Shown: positions 52,553-60,726 of the stretch, piece after piece
How positions within the stretch are numbered: the stretch's first letter is position 1
How the letters are laid out: every line of letters starts with the position of its first letter
Assembly: GCF_030145145.1 (NCBI RefSeq)
Contig: NZ_JAQYWD010000017.1
Span: forward strand, 51,172-115,171
Source of the DNA: Desulfobacula sp.
GTDB lineage: Bacteria > Desulfobacterota > Desulfobacteria > Desulfobacterales > Desulfobacteraceae
Length of the DNA: 64,000 nucleotides
Direction of reading: 5' to 3'
The notes under the pieces: generated by a model
Databases searched by the model: none
What the model was told of the DNA's origin: nothing
What the model saw: only the letters and a program-made list of their open reading frames with translations
Translations under genes and position numbers: made by a program

Positions 52553-52772
52553 AGTGAAGCTCCTTATAAAATTCAACTGCTTAATTGCAGATTGATCATC
52601 AAAAATACCACTATTTTAGATGGTACATTTTATTTATGGGGAGCTTCACCCTTTTGAAGATAAACTATTCTGTTTTCAGTTTAAATTATATGGAAAAAAT
52701 GAAACTATTTACCCCATAATAATTGAACCATGAATCTGTGTGAGATAGTTTGAAAAGCTCTCACAAATTCAT
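52553..52772 (-). ncRNA. Structured leader of the IS110 transposase gene, candidate bridge RNA region
   Basis: Two strong folds precede the transposase gene. GTGAAGCTCC (52554-52563) is the perfect inverted repeat of GGAGCTTCAC (52640-52649); in the message this stem contains the AAGGAGC ribosome binding site. Further upstream ATGAAT-TGTGAGA pairs with TCTCACA-ATTCAT (52730-52772). IS110-group elements encode a structured bridge RNA upstream of the transposase gene, so this is the expected location. The assignment is inference; loops were not matched to target or donor. Confidence 0.4.
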
Positions 52773-52865
52773 AACATCAATTATTCTGAAAGGTACCAGA
52801 CAAAGTCGTCGCCTCAGGAATATGAATTTTTCAATCTAAAAATATTTTTTTTGTTCAGAATACTT

Positions 52866-53003
52866 AAATTCACAACGGATAAAGTTTGATTTATGGTTTA
52901 TGATTACAAAATGAATTCCCAAATATTGATAAAATTCATGGGACGTTTAATCAAAGACGCCAAGAAAAAAGTATTTTTGATTCTGGATTTCTGTCAAATA
53001 TGA
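52866..53003 (+). pseudogene. IS630-type transposase relic
   Basis: A 45-codon stretch, with one internal stop, translates to FMVYDYKMNSQILIKFM, then GRLIKDAKKKVFLILD. It matches the segment before the second catalytic Asp (ILDN) of IS630-family DDE transposases. Everything before and after is gone. The remaining DNA up to 53178 shows no other recognisable coding remnant. Confidence 0.65.
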
Positions 53004-53178
53004 AGCAATGGTCAAATACAATCCCCATAGCGCCCTTTTTTTATCCCGCCCAGGATTGAAAATCGTCTGAAAACTGTTTTATTTTAGCCAATGAATATTT
53101 TCAAGAGGTGCTTGAAATCTACCATCCTCAACTTTTCTGATTTTATTGAGTTCTCCTTTCATCACCACGGTCAAAAAT

Positions 53179-53194
53179 TGGCACCTTTGCTGCT
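53179..53194 (+). promoter_or_regulatory. Sigma-54 (-24/-12) promoter upstream of the PEP-CTERM gene
   Basis: TGGCAC, five bases, then CTGCT: the invariant GG (53180-53181) and GC (53192-53193) are spaced by exactly 10 bp. In other PEP-CTERM bacteria these genes are reported to depend on RpoN with long leaders, which agrees with the 220-bp leader here. The -12 box has one mismatch. Confidence 0.55.
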
Positions 53195-53201
53195 ATATAA
53201 C

Positions 53202-53229
53202 TTTTATAGAATTCCGGAATTCTATAAAA
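53202..53229. promoter_or_regulatory. 28-bp perfect palindrome in the leader of the PEP-CTERM gene
   Basis: A 14+14 bp perfect palindrome centred on TTCC|GGAA with arms running out to TTTTATAG / CTATAAAA. It begins 8 bp after the -12 box, so it covers the expected transcription start. It could be an operator or the stem of a leader RNA. Confidence 0.5.
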
Positions 53230-53417
53230 TGGGTTGCACATTAATAATGCCAGATTAACACAAGACAGGCAGAAAGGAGTCGCTGGCTGGCTTGAAAAAA
53301 TTTATAGCAAGATCTTTTTTTGTTTCGGGAGGTTATTTCTCCCTTGGTTTCAACGTCTATGGTTTTCTAAACAGTTCAATAAAATAAGTAAAATTAATTT
53401 TAAGGAAACAGCACATT

Positions 53418-54002
53418 ATGAAAAAATTAGTATTCGGATTCACTTTTTTAATTGCAATTTTTTGCGCCTTCGCATTCAATGCACAGGCCAGTACAATTTA
53501 TGGTTATACCTCTTTTAGCGGGTCATTCGAGTCGGATAATAATGATTTGTCTTTAGCCAAGGTTTTCACCGATTTCAGCAATGTTGTCGTCTCAACTGAC
53601 GGAGGACTCGATGATTATGCACCGCTTCTTGGAGATCAATCTGTTACGCTCGGTACCTTCACATTTGATCCGGCCGTTGATTCACTAATTGAAGAATTCT
53701 GGATGATTGATTATGATTCTAAAATATACAGCTATGATTTACTGACCTCTGTTATCAGCTATTCCGCCGAAAACTCCATAGTTATTAATGGAACGGGGAT
53801 CGCTCACTTAACCGGTTTTGATGATACCGATAGTATTTGGGTTTTAAGTGCCAGCGGTGCCGGCACGGTATCGACTTTCACTTTGTCGACTTCGGTACCG
53901 CCTGATTATCAACCATCCAATACTGTCCCTGAGCCCGCCACAATGATCCTGTTTGGTCTGGGTCTCCTTGGCGTTGCCGGATTAGGAAGAAAAAAGAAAT
54001 AA
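53418..54002 (+). CDS. PEP-CTERM sorting-domain protein
   Basis: A 194-aa exported protein: signal peptide (MKKLVFGFTFLIAIFCAF, cleavage near AQA-ST), an acidic beta-rich middle of unknown fold, and a C-terminal sorting signal [16 protein letters not shown] followed by AGLGRKKK. PEP-CTERM proteins are cut at Pro-Glu-Pro by an exosortase and reach the surface or the biofilm matrix. No exosortase gene is in the window. AAGGAAACAGCACATT precedes the ATG. It shares its C-terminal segment and terminator with the next gene. Confidence 0.9.
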   Translation: MKKLVFGFTFLIAIFCAFAFNAQASTIYGYTSFSGSFESDNNDLSLAKVFTDFSNVVVSTDGGLDDYAPLLGDQSVTLGTFTFDPAVDSLIEEFWMIDYDSKIYSYDLLTSVISYSAENSIVINGTGIAHLTGFDDTDSIWVLSASGAGTVSTFTLSTSVPPDYQPSNTVPEPATMILFGLGLLGVAGLGRKKK

Positions 54003-54029
54003 TCTGTCTTGAATAATTGACACGACTGT

Positions 54030-54064
54030 TAAGGGCGGATTGTAGGTTGATCCGCCCTTTTTTT
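54030..54064 (+). terminator. Terminator of the first PEP-CTERM gene
   Basis: Perfect stem AGGGCGGAT (54032-54040) / ATCCGCCCT (54050-54058) followed by a T-run. Confidence 0.9.
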
Positions 54065-54284
54065 CCTTAACTGCTCACCATCCCGGTACGGAACTTGAGT
54101 ACTATTCAATATCGTCCAAGGCAACCAAGGCCGGAGAATTTTATAAACAAATATCATAACCGAATTTTATAAGGAGAAATATCATAAAACCGAATACAGA
54201 AGACATAGAAAAAGGCGAGGAGCATTGATAAAAAGGCACGATCAAAACCAATAATTCAAGACAAAACAAATAAGGAGGTTCAAC

Positions 54285-55205
54285 ATGAAACACAAATTTT
54301 TATTGATTTTAGCAATTTCAGCATTCACCGTACTTCTTTTCGCTCCCTTGGTATCGGCCACGCCAATACTAGGTTCAGCAGCAGACTACGCAGTCCTGAG
54401 CACCTCGACGGTGACCAATACCGGGGCGACCACCATCACTGGAGATATGGGTGTCTATTCAGGTACTTCGATCACTGGTTCAGGGAGCATCTCGCTCACC
54501 GGAGCTATGCATACGGCTGACGCGGATGCGTCACAGGCGCAGATTGATACCACCACTGCGTACAATGCCCTGGCAGCGTTGGCACCCACCTCTGTTTTGA
54601 CAGGTGTTGATCTGGGAAATCTCATCCTCACATCAGGCATCTATTATTTTGCATCATCGGCTCAGTTGACGGGAACGCTCACTCTCGATGCCGAAGAAAA
54701 CGACAACGCGTACTGGGTTTTTAATATAGGGAGCACACTCACGACTGCAAGCAGCTCCAAGGTTAACGTGATCAATTATGGATCTAATTATGGCTCGGAT
54801 TACGGCTTGTTCTGGCAGGTCGGAAGCTCCGCGACTCTGGGTACCGACACTGTGTTTCAAGGAAATATTCTCGCGGACCAGAGCATCACCCTGAACACCA
54901 GGGCAAAAATTATGAACGGCAGAGCCCTGGCACAAATTGGAGCAGTAACAATGGATACCAACACCATCAGTAACATCTGCCTCAGCGCAGTCGGCAATTA
55001 TTACATCGGCCCAGGTTTCAGCAACGGCCTTGAGTTTAGCGGCAACGAACTTATCCAGACGACCGTTGGTTTCAAAACCTTTACGCCCGTTGAATATATT
55101 CCCCCATCGCCCGGTACCATTGCGGTCGTTCCAGAACCCTCAACCATGGTGCTCTTCGGCCTTGGTCTCCTGGGTTTTGCCGGATTGGGAAGAAAAAAAC
55201 ACTAA
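54285..55205 (+). CDS. DUF3494 ice-binding-type protein with PEP-CTERM anchor
   Basis: A 306-aa exported protein. After the signal peptide (cleavage near VSA-TP) comes the DUF3494 fold with [31 protein letters not shown], and repeated Thr/Ser-rich beta-helix turns such as [23 protein letters not shown] and [15 protein letters not shown]. The C-terminus carries [16 protein letters not shown], the exosortase signal. DUF3494 proteins include ice-binding proteins of cold-adapted microbes, though not every member binds ice. TAAGGAGGTTCAAC is an ideal ribosome binding site. Confidence 0.9.
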   Translation: MKHKFLLILAISAFTVLLFAPLVSATPILGSAADYAVLSTSTVTNTGATTITGDMGVYSGTSITGSGSISLTGAMHTADADASQAQIDTTTAYNALAALAPTSVLTGVDLGNLILTSGIYYFASSAQLTGTLTLDAEENDNAYWVFNIGSTLTTASSSKVNVINYGSNYGSDYGLFWQVGSSATLGTDTVFQGNILADQSITLNTRAKIMNGRALAQIGAVTMDTNTISNICLSAVGNYYIGPGFSNGLEFSGNELIQTTVGFKTFTPVEYIPPSPGTIAVVPEPSTMVLFGLGLLGFAGLGRKKH

Positions 55206-55235
55206 TCGGACTTGAATAATTGACATTTCGGTTAA

Positions 55236-55267
55236 GGGCGGATTATAGAATGATCCGGCCTTTTTTT
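55236..55267 (+). terminator. Terminator of the ice-binding-type gene
   Basis: GGGCGGAT (55236-55243) / ATCCGGCC (55253-55260) with one mismatch and a T-run. It is homologous to the terminator of the preceding PEP-CTERM gene. Confidence 0.8.
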
Positions 55268-55467
55268 CCTTAGCCCTGCCCGTTTATTTTTACCAGACTC
55301 GCCAGATGGGGTTTATAAAGCGCTTAAAAAAAAACTGGGAAACATAAGCCTGCATCATTTTTCTATTCTGTTGATTCTATGAGAATAATTGCTCTTAAAA
55401 ATATTTTAAGACCCACTCCGTCCATCAGACAAAAAGGGTCATATCCAAGCTTAGGTCGAATGTGACC

Positions 55468-57198
55468 TTATGAGGGTTGATCTATAATCTTTCGTATGGC
55501 TGATGCTATTCTTGACATCGTCACAGGCTTTGCCAAATAGCCCGCAAACCCAAGTTGTTCGGCCTTTTTCTCATCAATCTTGGAACTGTAGCCTGTACAG
55601 ATAATGACGGGGATATCAGGTCGGATTTTAAACAATTTTTCAGCCAATATAATTCCCGTCATATTCGGCATGGTCATATCCGTTATAACCACATCAAAAT
55701 AACCGGGATTCAGCTTGAATAATGCCAGTGCGTCTTCCGGGCTCGACATGGCTTCAACCCGGTAACCCAACTGCGTCAGCGCTTCCCTGGAGATCTCAGT
55801 AATGGTTTCTTCATCATCTACAAAAAGAATGGTTTCCCTGCCAGTGAAACATTCATCAGAGGGAATGGTTTTTATCGCTGGCTTTTCATCAATTATGGGG
55901 AAAAGCAGCGTAAAAGCAACCCCTTTCCCAGGCTTGTTTTTCACCGTAATGACACCCTTATGATTTTTGACAATGGTGTGAACAACAGCCAGCCCCATCC
56001 CTGAACTGTTGCCCATTCCTCTGGTTGTAAAATAGGGGTCAAAGATCCGGCCAATGATCTTGGGGTCAATGCCTGGACCATTGTCACTCACCGTAATTTT
56101 AATATACTCCCCGACGGCAACGCCGGGATAATCTGTGGTGGAAACTTCTGTTAAAATTTGGGTTTCAACTTTGATTTCAAGGATGCCGCCGGTTTCCTCC
56201 ATTGCCTGGGAAGCATTGGTACAAAGGTTTATCAGAATTTGCCCGATCTGGACGGGATCGGAAAGAATCGACATCGCTTCATCCGGGAAAGCGGTATGGA
56301 TTTTTATGGTGGCTGGAATTGATGCCCGGAGAAATGAAAGAGCATTTTTGATCACATAGACAGGATTTGTGGGTTTTTGGTCCCCCTCGGTTATACGATT
56401 GAAACTAAGGAGCGTCTTTACAATGCCGGCAGCCCTCAGGCTGTTCTTTCTTATGGCTTCAAGTCTGCTTTGCGCAGGATTCCATTCCGGTATGTCTTTA
56501 CCCGCCAGGTCAACATTCCCCATTATAATAAAGAGGATATTATTAAAATCATGGGCAATACCGCCGGCGAGTGTACTGATGGATTCCATCTTATGCAATT
56601 GGTGAAGCCGAGCCTGCAAATCTTCCCGTTCCCTTTCCAGCTGTTTGCGCACACTGATATCGCTGATGACGGTGCGGTATTTCCCTGGTTTTGTGGTCTG
56701 ATATTCAATAAATGTGCTTTCCATCTGCACATCAAAGGATTTTCCATCCGTTGTTTTAAGTCTCAGTTCACAGATATGTCTTGTTTTTGTATGGGAAAGA
56801 TGTCGTATATGCTGATAATATATATCCTGGTCTTCAGAAAAAATATACGCCGACAAGCACTGGCCGATAAGAAGACTTCTTTCCGTTGACAACATATCTG
56901 CCAGGGTCAGGTTGGCGTTGAGGATCAATCTTTTTTCATTCAGGGTGATGTAACCCACGGGTGCGAAATCATAAAGTTCAGTATAGCGTATTTTCGACCG
57001 CATCAGTTCCTTTTGGGAACGATACAGCTCATCATTCTGAAGTTCAAGCTCAATCTGGAATGTCTGGAGTTCATGAATTAATTTAGCTGAATCTTCAAGG
57101 GCAATTTGTGAATTGACAACCTCTTTTTTTGTTATCACTTCTTCTGCCTTACTGCGGAGTTGGATAATCTTTTCTTGTGTGATTTTTCTTTGTTCCAT
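55468..57198 (-). CDS. PAS-domain hybrid histidine kinase with C-terminal receiver
   Basis: A 576-aa soluble sensor kinase. Residues about 45-190 are the shared coiled-coil/PAS module (ELQTFQIELELQNDELYRS, LYDFAPVGYITLNEK, EDQDIYYQH). The HisKA box is GGIAHDFNNILFI (phospho-His), the ATPase has NLCTNASQAMEE, DNGPGIDP and GMGNSSGMGLAVVH, and the receiver domain holds LFVDDEETI and the phospho-acceptor in VVITDMTMPNMTG. No membrane spans. It is one of three paralogues in this region. AAAGGGAAACC precedes the ATG. Confidence 0.92.
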   Translation of the reverse strand: MEQRKITQEKIIQLRSKAEEVITKKEVVNSQIALEDSAKLIHELQTFQIELELQNDELYRSQKELMRSKIRYTELYDFAPVGYITLNEKRLILNANLTLADMLSTERSLLIGQCLSAYIFSEDQDIYYQHIRHLSHTKTRHICELRLKTTDGKSFDVQMESTFIEYQTTKPGKYRTVISDISVRKQLEREREDLQARLHQLHKMESISTLAGGIAHDFNNILFIIMGNVDLAGKDIPEWNPAQSRLEAIRKNSLRAAGIVKTLLSFNRITEGDQKPTNPVYVIKNALSFLRASIPATIKIHTAFPDEAMSILSDPVQIGQILINLCTNASQAMEETGGILEIKVETQILTEVSTTDYPGVAVGEYIKITVSDNGPGIDPKIIGRIFDPYFTTRGMGNSSGMGLAVVHTIVKNHKGVITVKNKPGKGVAFTLLFPIIDEKPAIKTIPSDECFTGRETILFVDDEETITEISREALTQLGYRVEAMSSPEDALALFKLNPGYFDVVITDMTMPNMTGIILAEKLFKIRPDIPVIICTGYSSKIDEKKAEQLGFAGYLAKPVTMSRIASAIRKIIDQPS

Positions 57199-57224
57199 CG
57201 ATATGGTTTCCCTTTATTCATCGA

Positions 57225-57649
57225 CCTCCGGCAAAGCCGGAGGCTTGTATTGTGAACCGCTCAAAGCGGTCATAAAACCATGAGCCACCTAAAGGTGGCT
57301 AAAACAGTTCCAATTGATCGGTTCTTTTGTCCAATATTTCCTGTTTTTGGATGTATTTCCTTACGGTCTCTTCATCTCTACCCACTGTTGAAACATAGTA
57401 CCCCCTGGCCCAAAAATTTTGCCCGACAAAATTGCGACGTTTTCCGGGGATGACCGTATATCGCTTTTTTCCGATATTTTGGAATCCAGACCAGATGATA
57501 CTTGCAATCATAGGTAGTATGGTTTAATTTTTTATTGTTGTTCATTGAAAGTCTCCTTTTCTGTGATCTTTGAGCGGTTCACAGTATTGGAGACTTTCTT
57601 ATATTCCCGCAAATGTTAAACTCTGGGAGTCTCCCCGGCAAAGCCGGGG
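57225..57649 (-). mobile_element. Non-autonomous IS200/IS605-like element (internally deleted)
   Basis: Both ends carry related foldback sequences, CCTCCGGC-AAA-GCCGGAGG (57225-57243) and CCCCGGC-AAA-GCCGGGG (57633-57649). A perfect 15-bp inverted repeat, GTGAACCGCTCAAAG / CTTTGAGCGGTTCAC, flanks the gene remnant (57252-57266 and 57568-57582). Subterminal hairpins are typical of the IS200/IS605 family. The transposase inside is defective, so it could only move in trans. Confidence 0.7.
57299..57545 (-). pseudogene. tnpA: IS200-type TnpA transposase remnant
   Basis: From the ATG at 57545 the first 27 residues read KKLNHTTYDCKYHLVWIPKY then RKK, a normal TnpA start. The middle, with the HUH motif and most of the Y1 domain, is deleted. 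In another frame the C-terminal part resumes with GQNFWARGYYVSTVG, then RDEETVRKYIQKQ. It is thus both deleted and frameshifted and cannot make an active transposase. Confidence 0.85.
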
Positions 57650-57886
57650 GTTTACCCTTTATTAATTATTTAATTATGGTTCAATTTACGTGCCAGGCTT
57701 CCAATTTGCGGCTTATTAATGCCACCCTGCCTGTCTGCGGATCTTCTGAATAAAAAGACGTTCAAGCGGCTGCTGGTGAAAGTATATAGAATAAGGTCAT
57801 ATGCCTCCTTCGGTCATATATGGCCTATTTTGATCACTTACCTTTCAACACTGCCTGTTTCGGGTAAGGGGATATGAATTGAGGGA
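57650..57886. other. Intergenic region without a supported gene
   Basis: 237 bp between the IS200 remnant and the sigma-54 activator stop. GGTCATAT occurs twice (57808 and 57828), and a weak hairpin with ATATGGCC may act as terminator for the activator gene. Nothing else recognised. Confidence 0.3.
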
Positions 57887-59983
57887 TTACGGTTTTTGAA
57901 TGCCGAGTTTTCGCATGCGGGCGCGTAAGGTGCTCCTGTTTAACCCAAGAATTTCTGAAGCGCCGTTTTTCCCGTCGACTTTCCATTGGGTTTGTTCAAG
58001 CACGTGAACAATATGGTCGCGCTCAACTGCTTCCATAGTTTTCCGGTTTGTATTGAATTTTGTTGACAATCTCTTGAGTTCTTCAGCCAGGCGCAGCTTG
58101 GGGCCGGAAGAGTGGATCACGGCCCGTTCCAGAACATTTTCCAGTTCCCTGATATTTCCAGGCCAGTCATAATTTTGCAAATCAGTCATGACACTATCCG
58201 GAATGATTTCAATGACCTTGCCCAACCGCCTGGAAATCTTTTTGACGTAAAAATCCACAAGAAGTGGCAGGTCATCTATACGATCCCTGAGGGGAGGCAC
58301 TGTAATCGGAAAAATATGTAACCGGTACCAGAGATCATCACGGAAATTGCCCTTGCGAACTTCCTCCTCAAGATTCCGGTTGGTGGCGGTGATAAGGCGA
58401 ACGTCAACTTTGAGGCTTCGGGAGCTGCCCAACCGTTCAAATTCACCATCCTGAATCACCCTGAGAAGCTTGGCCTGAAGTTCAAGGGGAAGTTCTCCAA
58501 TCTCATCTAAAAACAGAGTCGCGCCATTTGCCACCTCAAAACGACCCTGCCGTCTGGCAGTCGCACCACTGAAGGCTCCTTTTTCATGGCCGAACAACTC
58601 ACTTTCGACCAGGTTTAAAGGCAGCGTGGCACAATTCATCTTCACCAAAGCCCTATTTTTGCGAGGTCCGTTAGCATGAATGGCCCGGGCGATCAATTCT
58701 TTACCGGTTCCGGTCTCACCAAGGATAATTACAGCGGTGTCTGTGGGGGCGATTTGCTCAACCTTATAGAGTGTGTGTCTGAGTGCGTTACTGTTGCCGA
58801 TAATATTTTCATAGTTGTATTCTTGTTTGATTTCCTCTTGAAGATACGCTTTTTCAGCTTCAAGAAGATTTTTTAAACTTTTTATTTCAATCAGGGCATC
58901 ATGAAGGCCTTGAACGGCCTCTTTGCGCTCGGTGATGTCTTGAAGCGATCCGGCCATACGTATGGCGTTTCCCTTGTCATCCCAGATCGCCTGGCCGCGT
59001 GCCAGAAACCATCGATAGTCACCTGACTTTGTTTTCAGCCGGTATTCAATGTTATACGGAATGTGTTCCTCAAGGTGGCTTTGCTCAGCGGTCCAGACAT
59101 CATCAGTATCCTCTGGGTGCAAACAGCTTCGAAAAGCATCAACCGTTCCAGGAAACTCCTTGGAAGTGTATCCCAGGATTTCTTTGAAACGGTCTGAGTA
59201 AAAAACGGTATTTGACAGGAGATCCCAGTCCCAGATGCCATCGCTTGTGCCTGAGATGACCACTGCATATCTTTCTGCAAGTTTATGAACCTTTGCCTCA
59301 GCCTGTTTTCGCTCTTTAATTTCCTGATTCAGTTCCTTGTTCCTATCCGCCAATTGGGCGGTTCGTTCTTTAACCTGCTGCTCAAGCTCTTCAAAAGCTT
59401 TTCGCAATGCCTCTTTTGCTAACTTGAGTTCATTTATATCGGTTATTGTTGTTTGTATCTGCGCATTGTCCCCATTATGGTTTTTCACTATAATGGTGCC
59501 AAGTTGAGCATGAAATTGGGTGAGGTCTTCTCTTACCAATCTTAATTCGCAGACCTGTTTGGCATCTGATTCAAAAAGCGTTTTTCGATGAAAGTAGAAA
59601 GCATCCTGATCCTCTTTAGCTATAAATCGAGAAAAGAATTTTCCAATTAATATACTTCTTTCTATTCCCAGCATGGAGGCACAGGAAAGGTTTGCCTCTA
59701 TGATCATTCCCTTTTCATTCAGTGTCAAATAACCGACCGGTGAAAAATCATATAAATGAACATAACGATCCCGCGTGACTTCAAGTTCACCTTGGATGCG
59801 TCGGAGTTCATCATTCTGCATTTTTAATTCAATCTGATGGACCCGAAGCTCGTGTAATTGGTTTGCCATTTCTTCAGGTGACACCTCGGAAAGCAATTCA
59901 GTATTGCCACCGTACATATCAAGCTTTTTTTCTGCACGCTGTCTGAGTTCAGAATCACTGGGGGTATCTTTTTTTCTTTCCAT
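57887..59983 (-). CDS. PAS-domain sigma-54-dependent transcriptional activator
   Basis: A protein of about 698 aa. It has the same N-terminal module as the neighbouring kinases (HELRVHQIELKMQNDELRR, LYDFSPVGYLTLNEKG, EDQDAFYFH), a coiled coil, a second PAS (GTSDGIWDWDLLSNTVFYS), then the AAA+ domain: GETGTGKEL (Walker A), ESELFGHEKGAFSGA (GAFTGA variant with Ser), LFLDEIGE, and R-finger FRDDLWYRL. It ends with a Fis-type HTH (GASEILGLNRSTLRARMRKLGI). The ATG at 59983 lies directly after AAGGAAGGAA. It lacks a receiver domain, so ligand sensing or contact by PAS must control it. It could drive the sigma-54-like promoter at 53179. Confidence 0.92.
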   Translation of the reverse strand: MERKKDTPSDSELRQRAEKKLDMYGGNTELLSEVSPEEMANQLHELRVHQIELKMQNDELRRIQGELEVTRDRYVHLYDFSPVGYLTLNEKGMIIEANLSCASMLGIERSILIGKFFSRFIAKEDQDAFYFHRKTLFESDAKQVCELRLVREDLTQFHAQLGTIIVKNHNGDNAQIQTTITDINELKLAKEALRKAFEELEQQVKERTAQLADRNKELNQEIKERKQAEAKVHKLAERYAVVISGTSDGIWDWDLLSNTVFYSDRFKEILGYTSKEFPGTVDAFRSCLHPEDTDDVWTAEQSHLEEHIPYNIEYRLKTKSGDYRWFLARGQAIWDDKGNAIRMAGSLQDITERKEAVQGLHDALIEIKSLKNLLEAEKAYLQEEIKQEYNYENIIGNSNALRHTLYKVEQIAPTDTAVIILGETGTGKELIARAIHANGPRKNRALVKMNCATLPLNLVESELFGHEKGAFSGATARRQGRFEVANGATLFLDEIGELPLELQAKLLRVIQDGEFERLGSSRSLKVDVRLITATNRNLEEEVRKGNFRDDLWYRLHIFPITVPPLRDRIDDLPLLVDFYVKKISRRLGKVIEIIPDSVMTDLQNYDWPGNIRELENVLERAVIHSSGPKLRLAEELKRLSTKFNTNRKTMEAVERDHIVHVLEQTQWKVDGKNGASEILGLNRSTLRARMRKLGIQKP

Positions 59984-59997
59984 CATTTCCTTCCTTA

Positions 59998-60477
59998 TTC
60001 TTTGCTCAACCATGCAAGATCCCGTTCCGTTGATGCAATTTCAACGGGCCGACCGTTTTCATCATTTAAAGCCGTTATGGTTACTCAGACGTCCAGAATC
60101 TTTCCAGTACTTGTCTTCCTCTGCGTTCTAAATGATATTACAGGAACTTTCTCCTCTAATTTTTCAACGATGGATTTGAACTCATCTTGTTTATCATCCG
60201 GGAGAAATTCTTCAAAATTCATTTTTAATGCCTCGGATTCAGTCCAGCCGTACATTTGCTGCGCCCGTTTGTTCCAGGCTAAAATATTTCCGTCCATGTC
60301 CAGAACGGTAACGGCATCATTGGAGTCTTCAAGAACCGCTGCCAGCCTCTTTAATTTATCTGCCTGTTTAATCTTCTGCACATTAAAAAAGGTCATGACC
60401 ACACCATCAATTATATTGGAGGTTGTCCGGTATGGAATAATCTTTAATGAATACCAGATGCCATCTTGTGACAGAAT
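59998..60477. repeat. Direct repeat, copy 1 of a duplicated PAS gene segment
   Basis: 480 bp nearly identical to 63521-64000; one substitution was found by eye (T at 60085, C at 63608). Copy 2 reaches the window edge, so the repeat is longer than shown. Outside the left breakpoint the sequences differ. Confidence 0.92.
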
Positions 60478-60726
60478 GTCCAATCCCACTGTATTCAGAT
60501 CGTTGAGGACACTCTCGGCCATACTGACAAGATCGACACCGGCAAAACGGGTTTTAAGGTCATTAAACGGTCTGCCGATATCGGTCGAAATTAAATTGAT
60601 GATTCCGGCAGCAGCAGGCGTATAGTTTTTTATGCGCAGGTCAGTATCGATAAAGTTACTTTCGCATAGTTTTTCGAGCATTTTCCTAATGAAATCTTCA
60701 TCATCTATAATGAGTATTTTAGCCAA
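60085..60726 (-). CDS. Chimeric response-regulator/PAS protein, shortened by a nonsense codon
   Basis: 213 aa. The start is TTG at 60726, overlapping the kinase stop by 8 bp. Residues 1-20 (AKILIIDDEDFIRKMLEKL) are the beginning of a receiver domain, which then breaks off. The rest is a CheB/CheR-type PAS (IDTDLRIKNYTPAAAGIINL, IGRPFNDLKTR, WYSLKIIPYRT, IDGVVMTFFNVQ) plus a classical PAS (VLDMDGNILAWNKRAQQMYGW). It ends at TGA 60085, where the duplicate copy has TGG and continues about 34 more codons. With no phospho-acceptor and no output domain, its function is doubtful; it may be a decaying gene or a PAS-only adaptor. Confidence 0.75.
   Translation of the reverse strand: MAKILIIDDEDFIRKMLEKLCESNFIDTDLRIKNYTPAAAGIINLISTDIGRPFNDLKTRFAGVDLVSMAESVLNDLNTVGLDILSQDGIWYSLKIIPYRTTSNIIDGVVMTFFNVQKIKQADKLKRLAAVLEDSNDAVTVLDMDGNILAWNKRAQQMYGWTESEALKMNFEEFLPDDKQDEFKSIVEKLEEKVPVISFRTQRKTSTGKILDV

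Noticed and set aside
53095..53180. Short minus-strand frame of 27 codons (MKGELNKIRKVEDG...)
   Set aside because: No recognisable domain, no neighbour support, and it lies in decayed DNA beside the IS630 relic.
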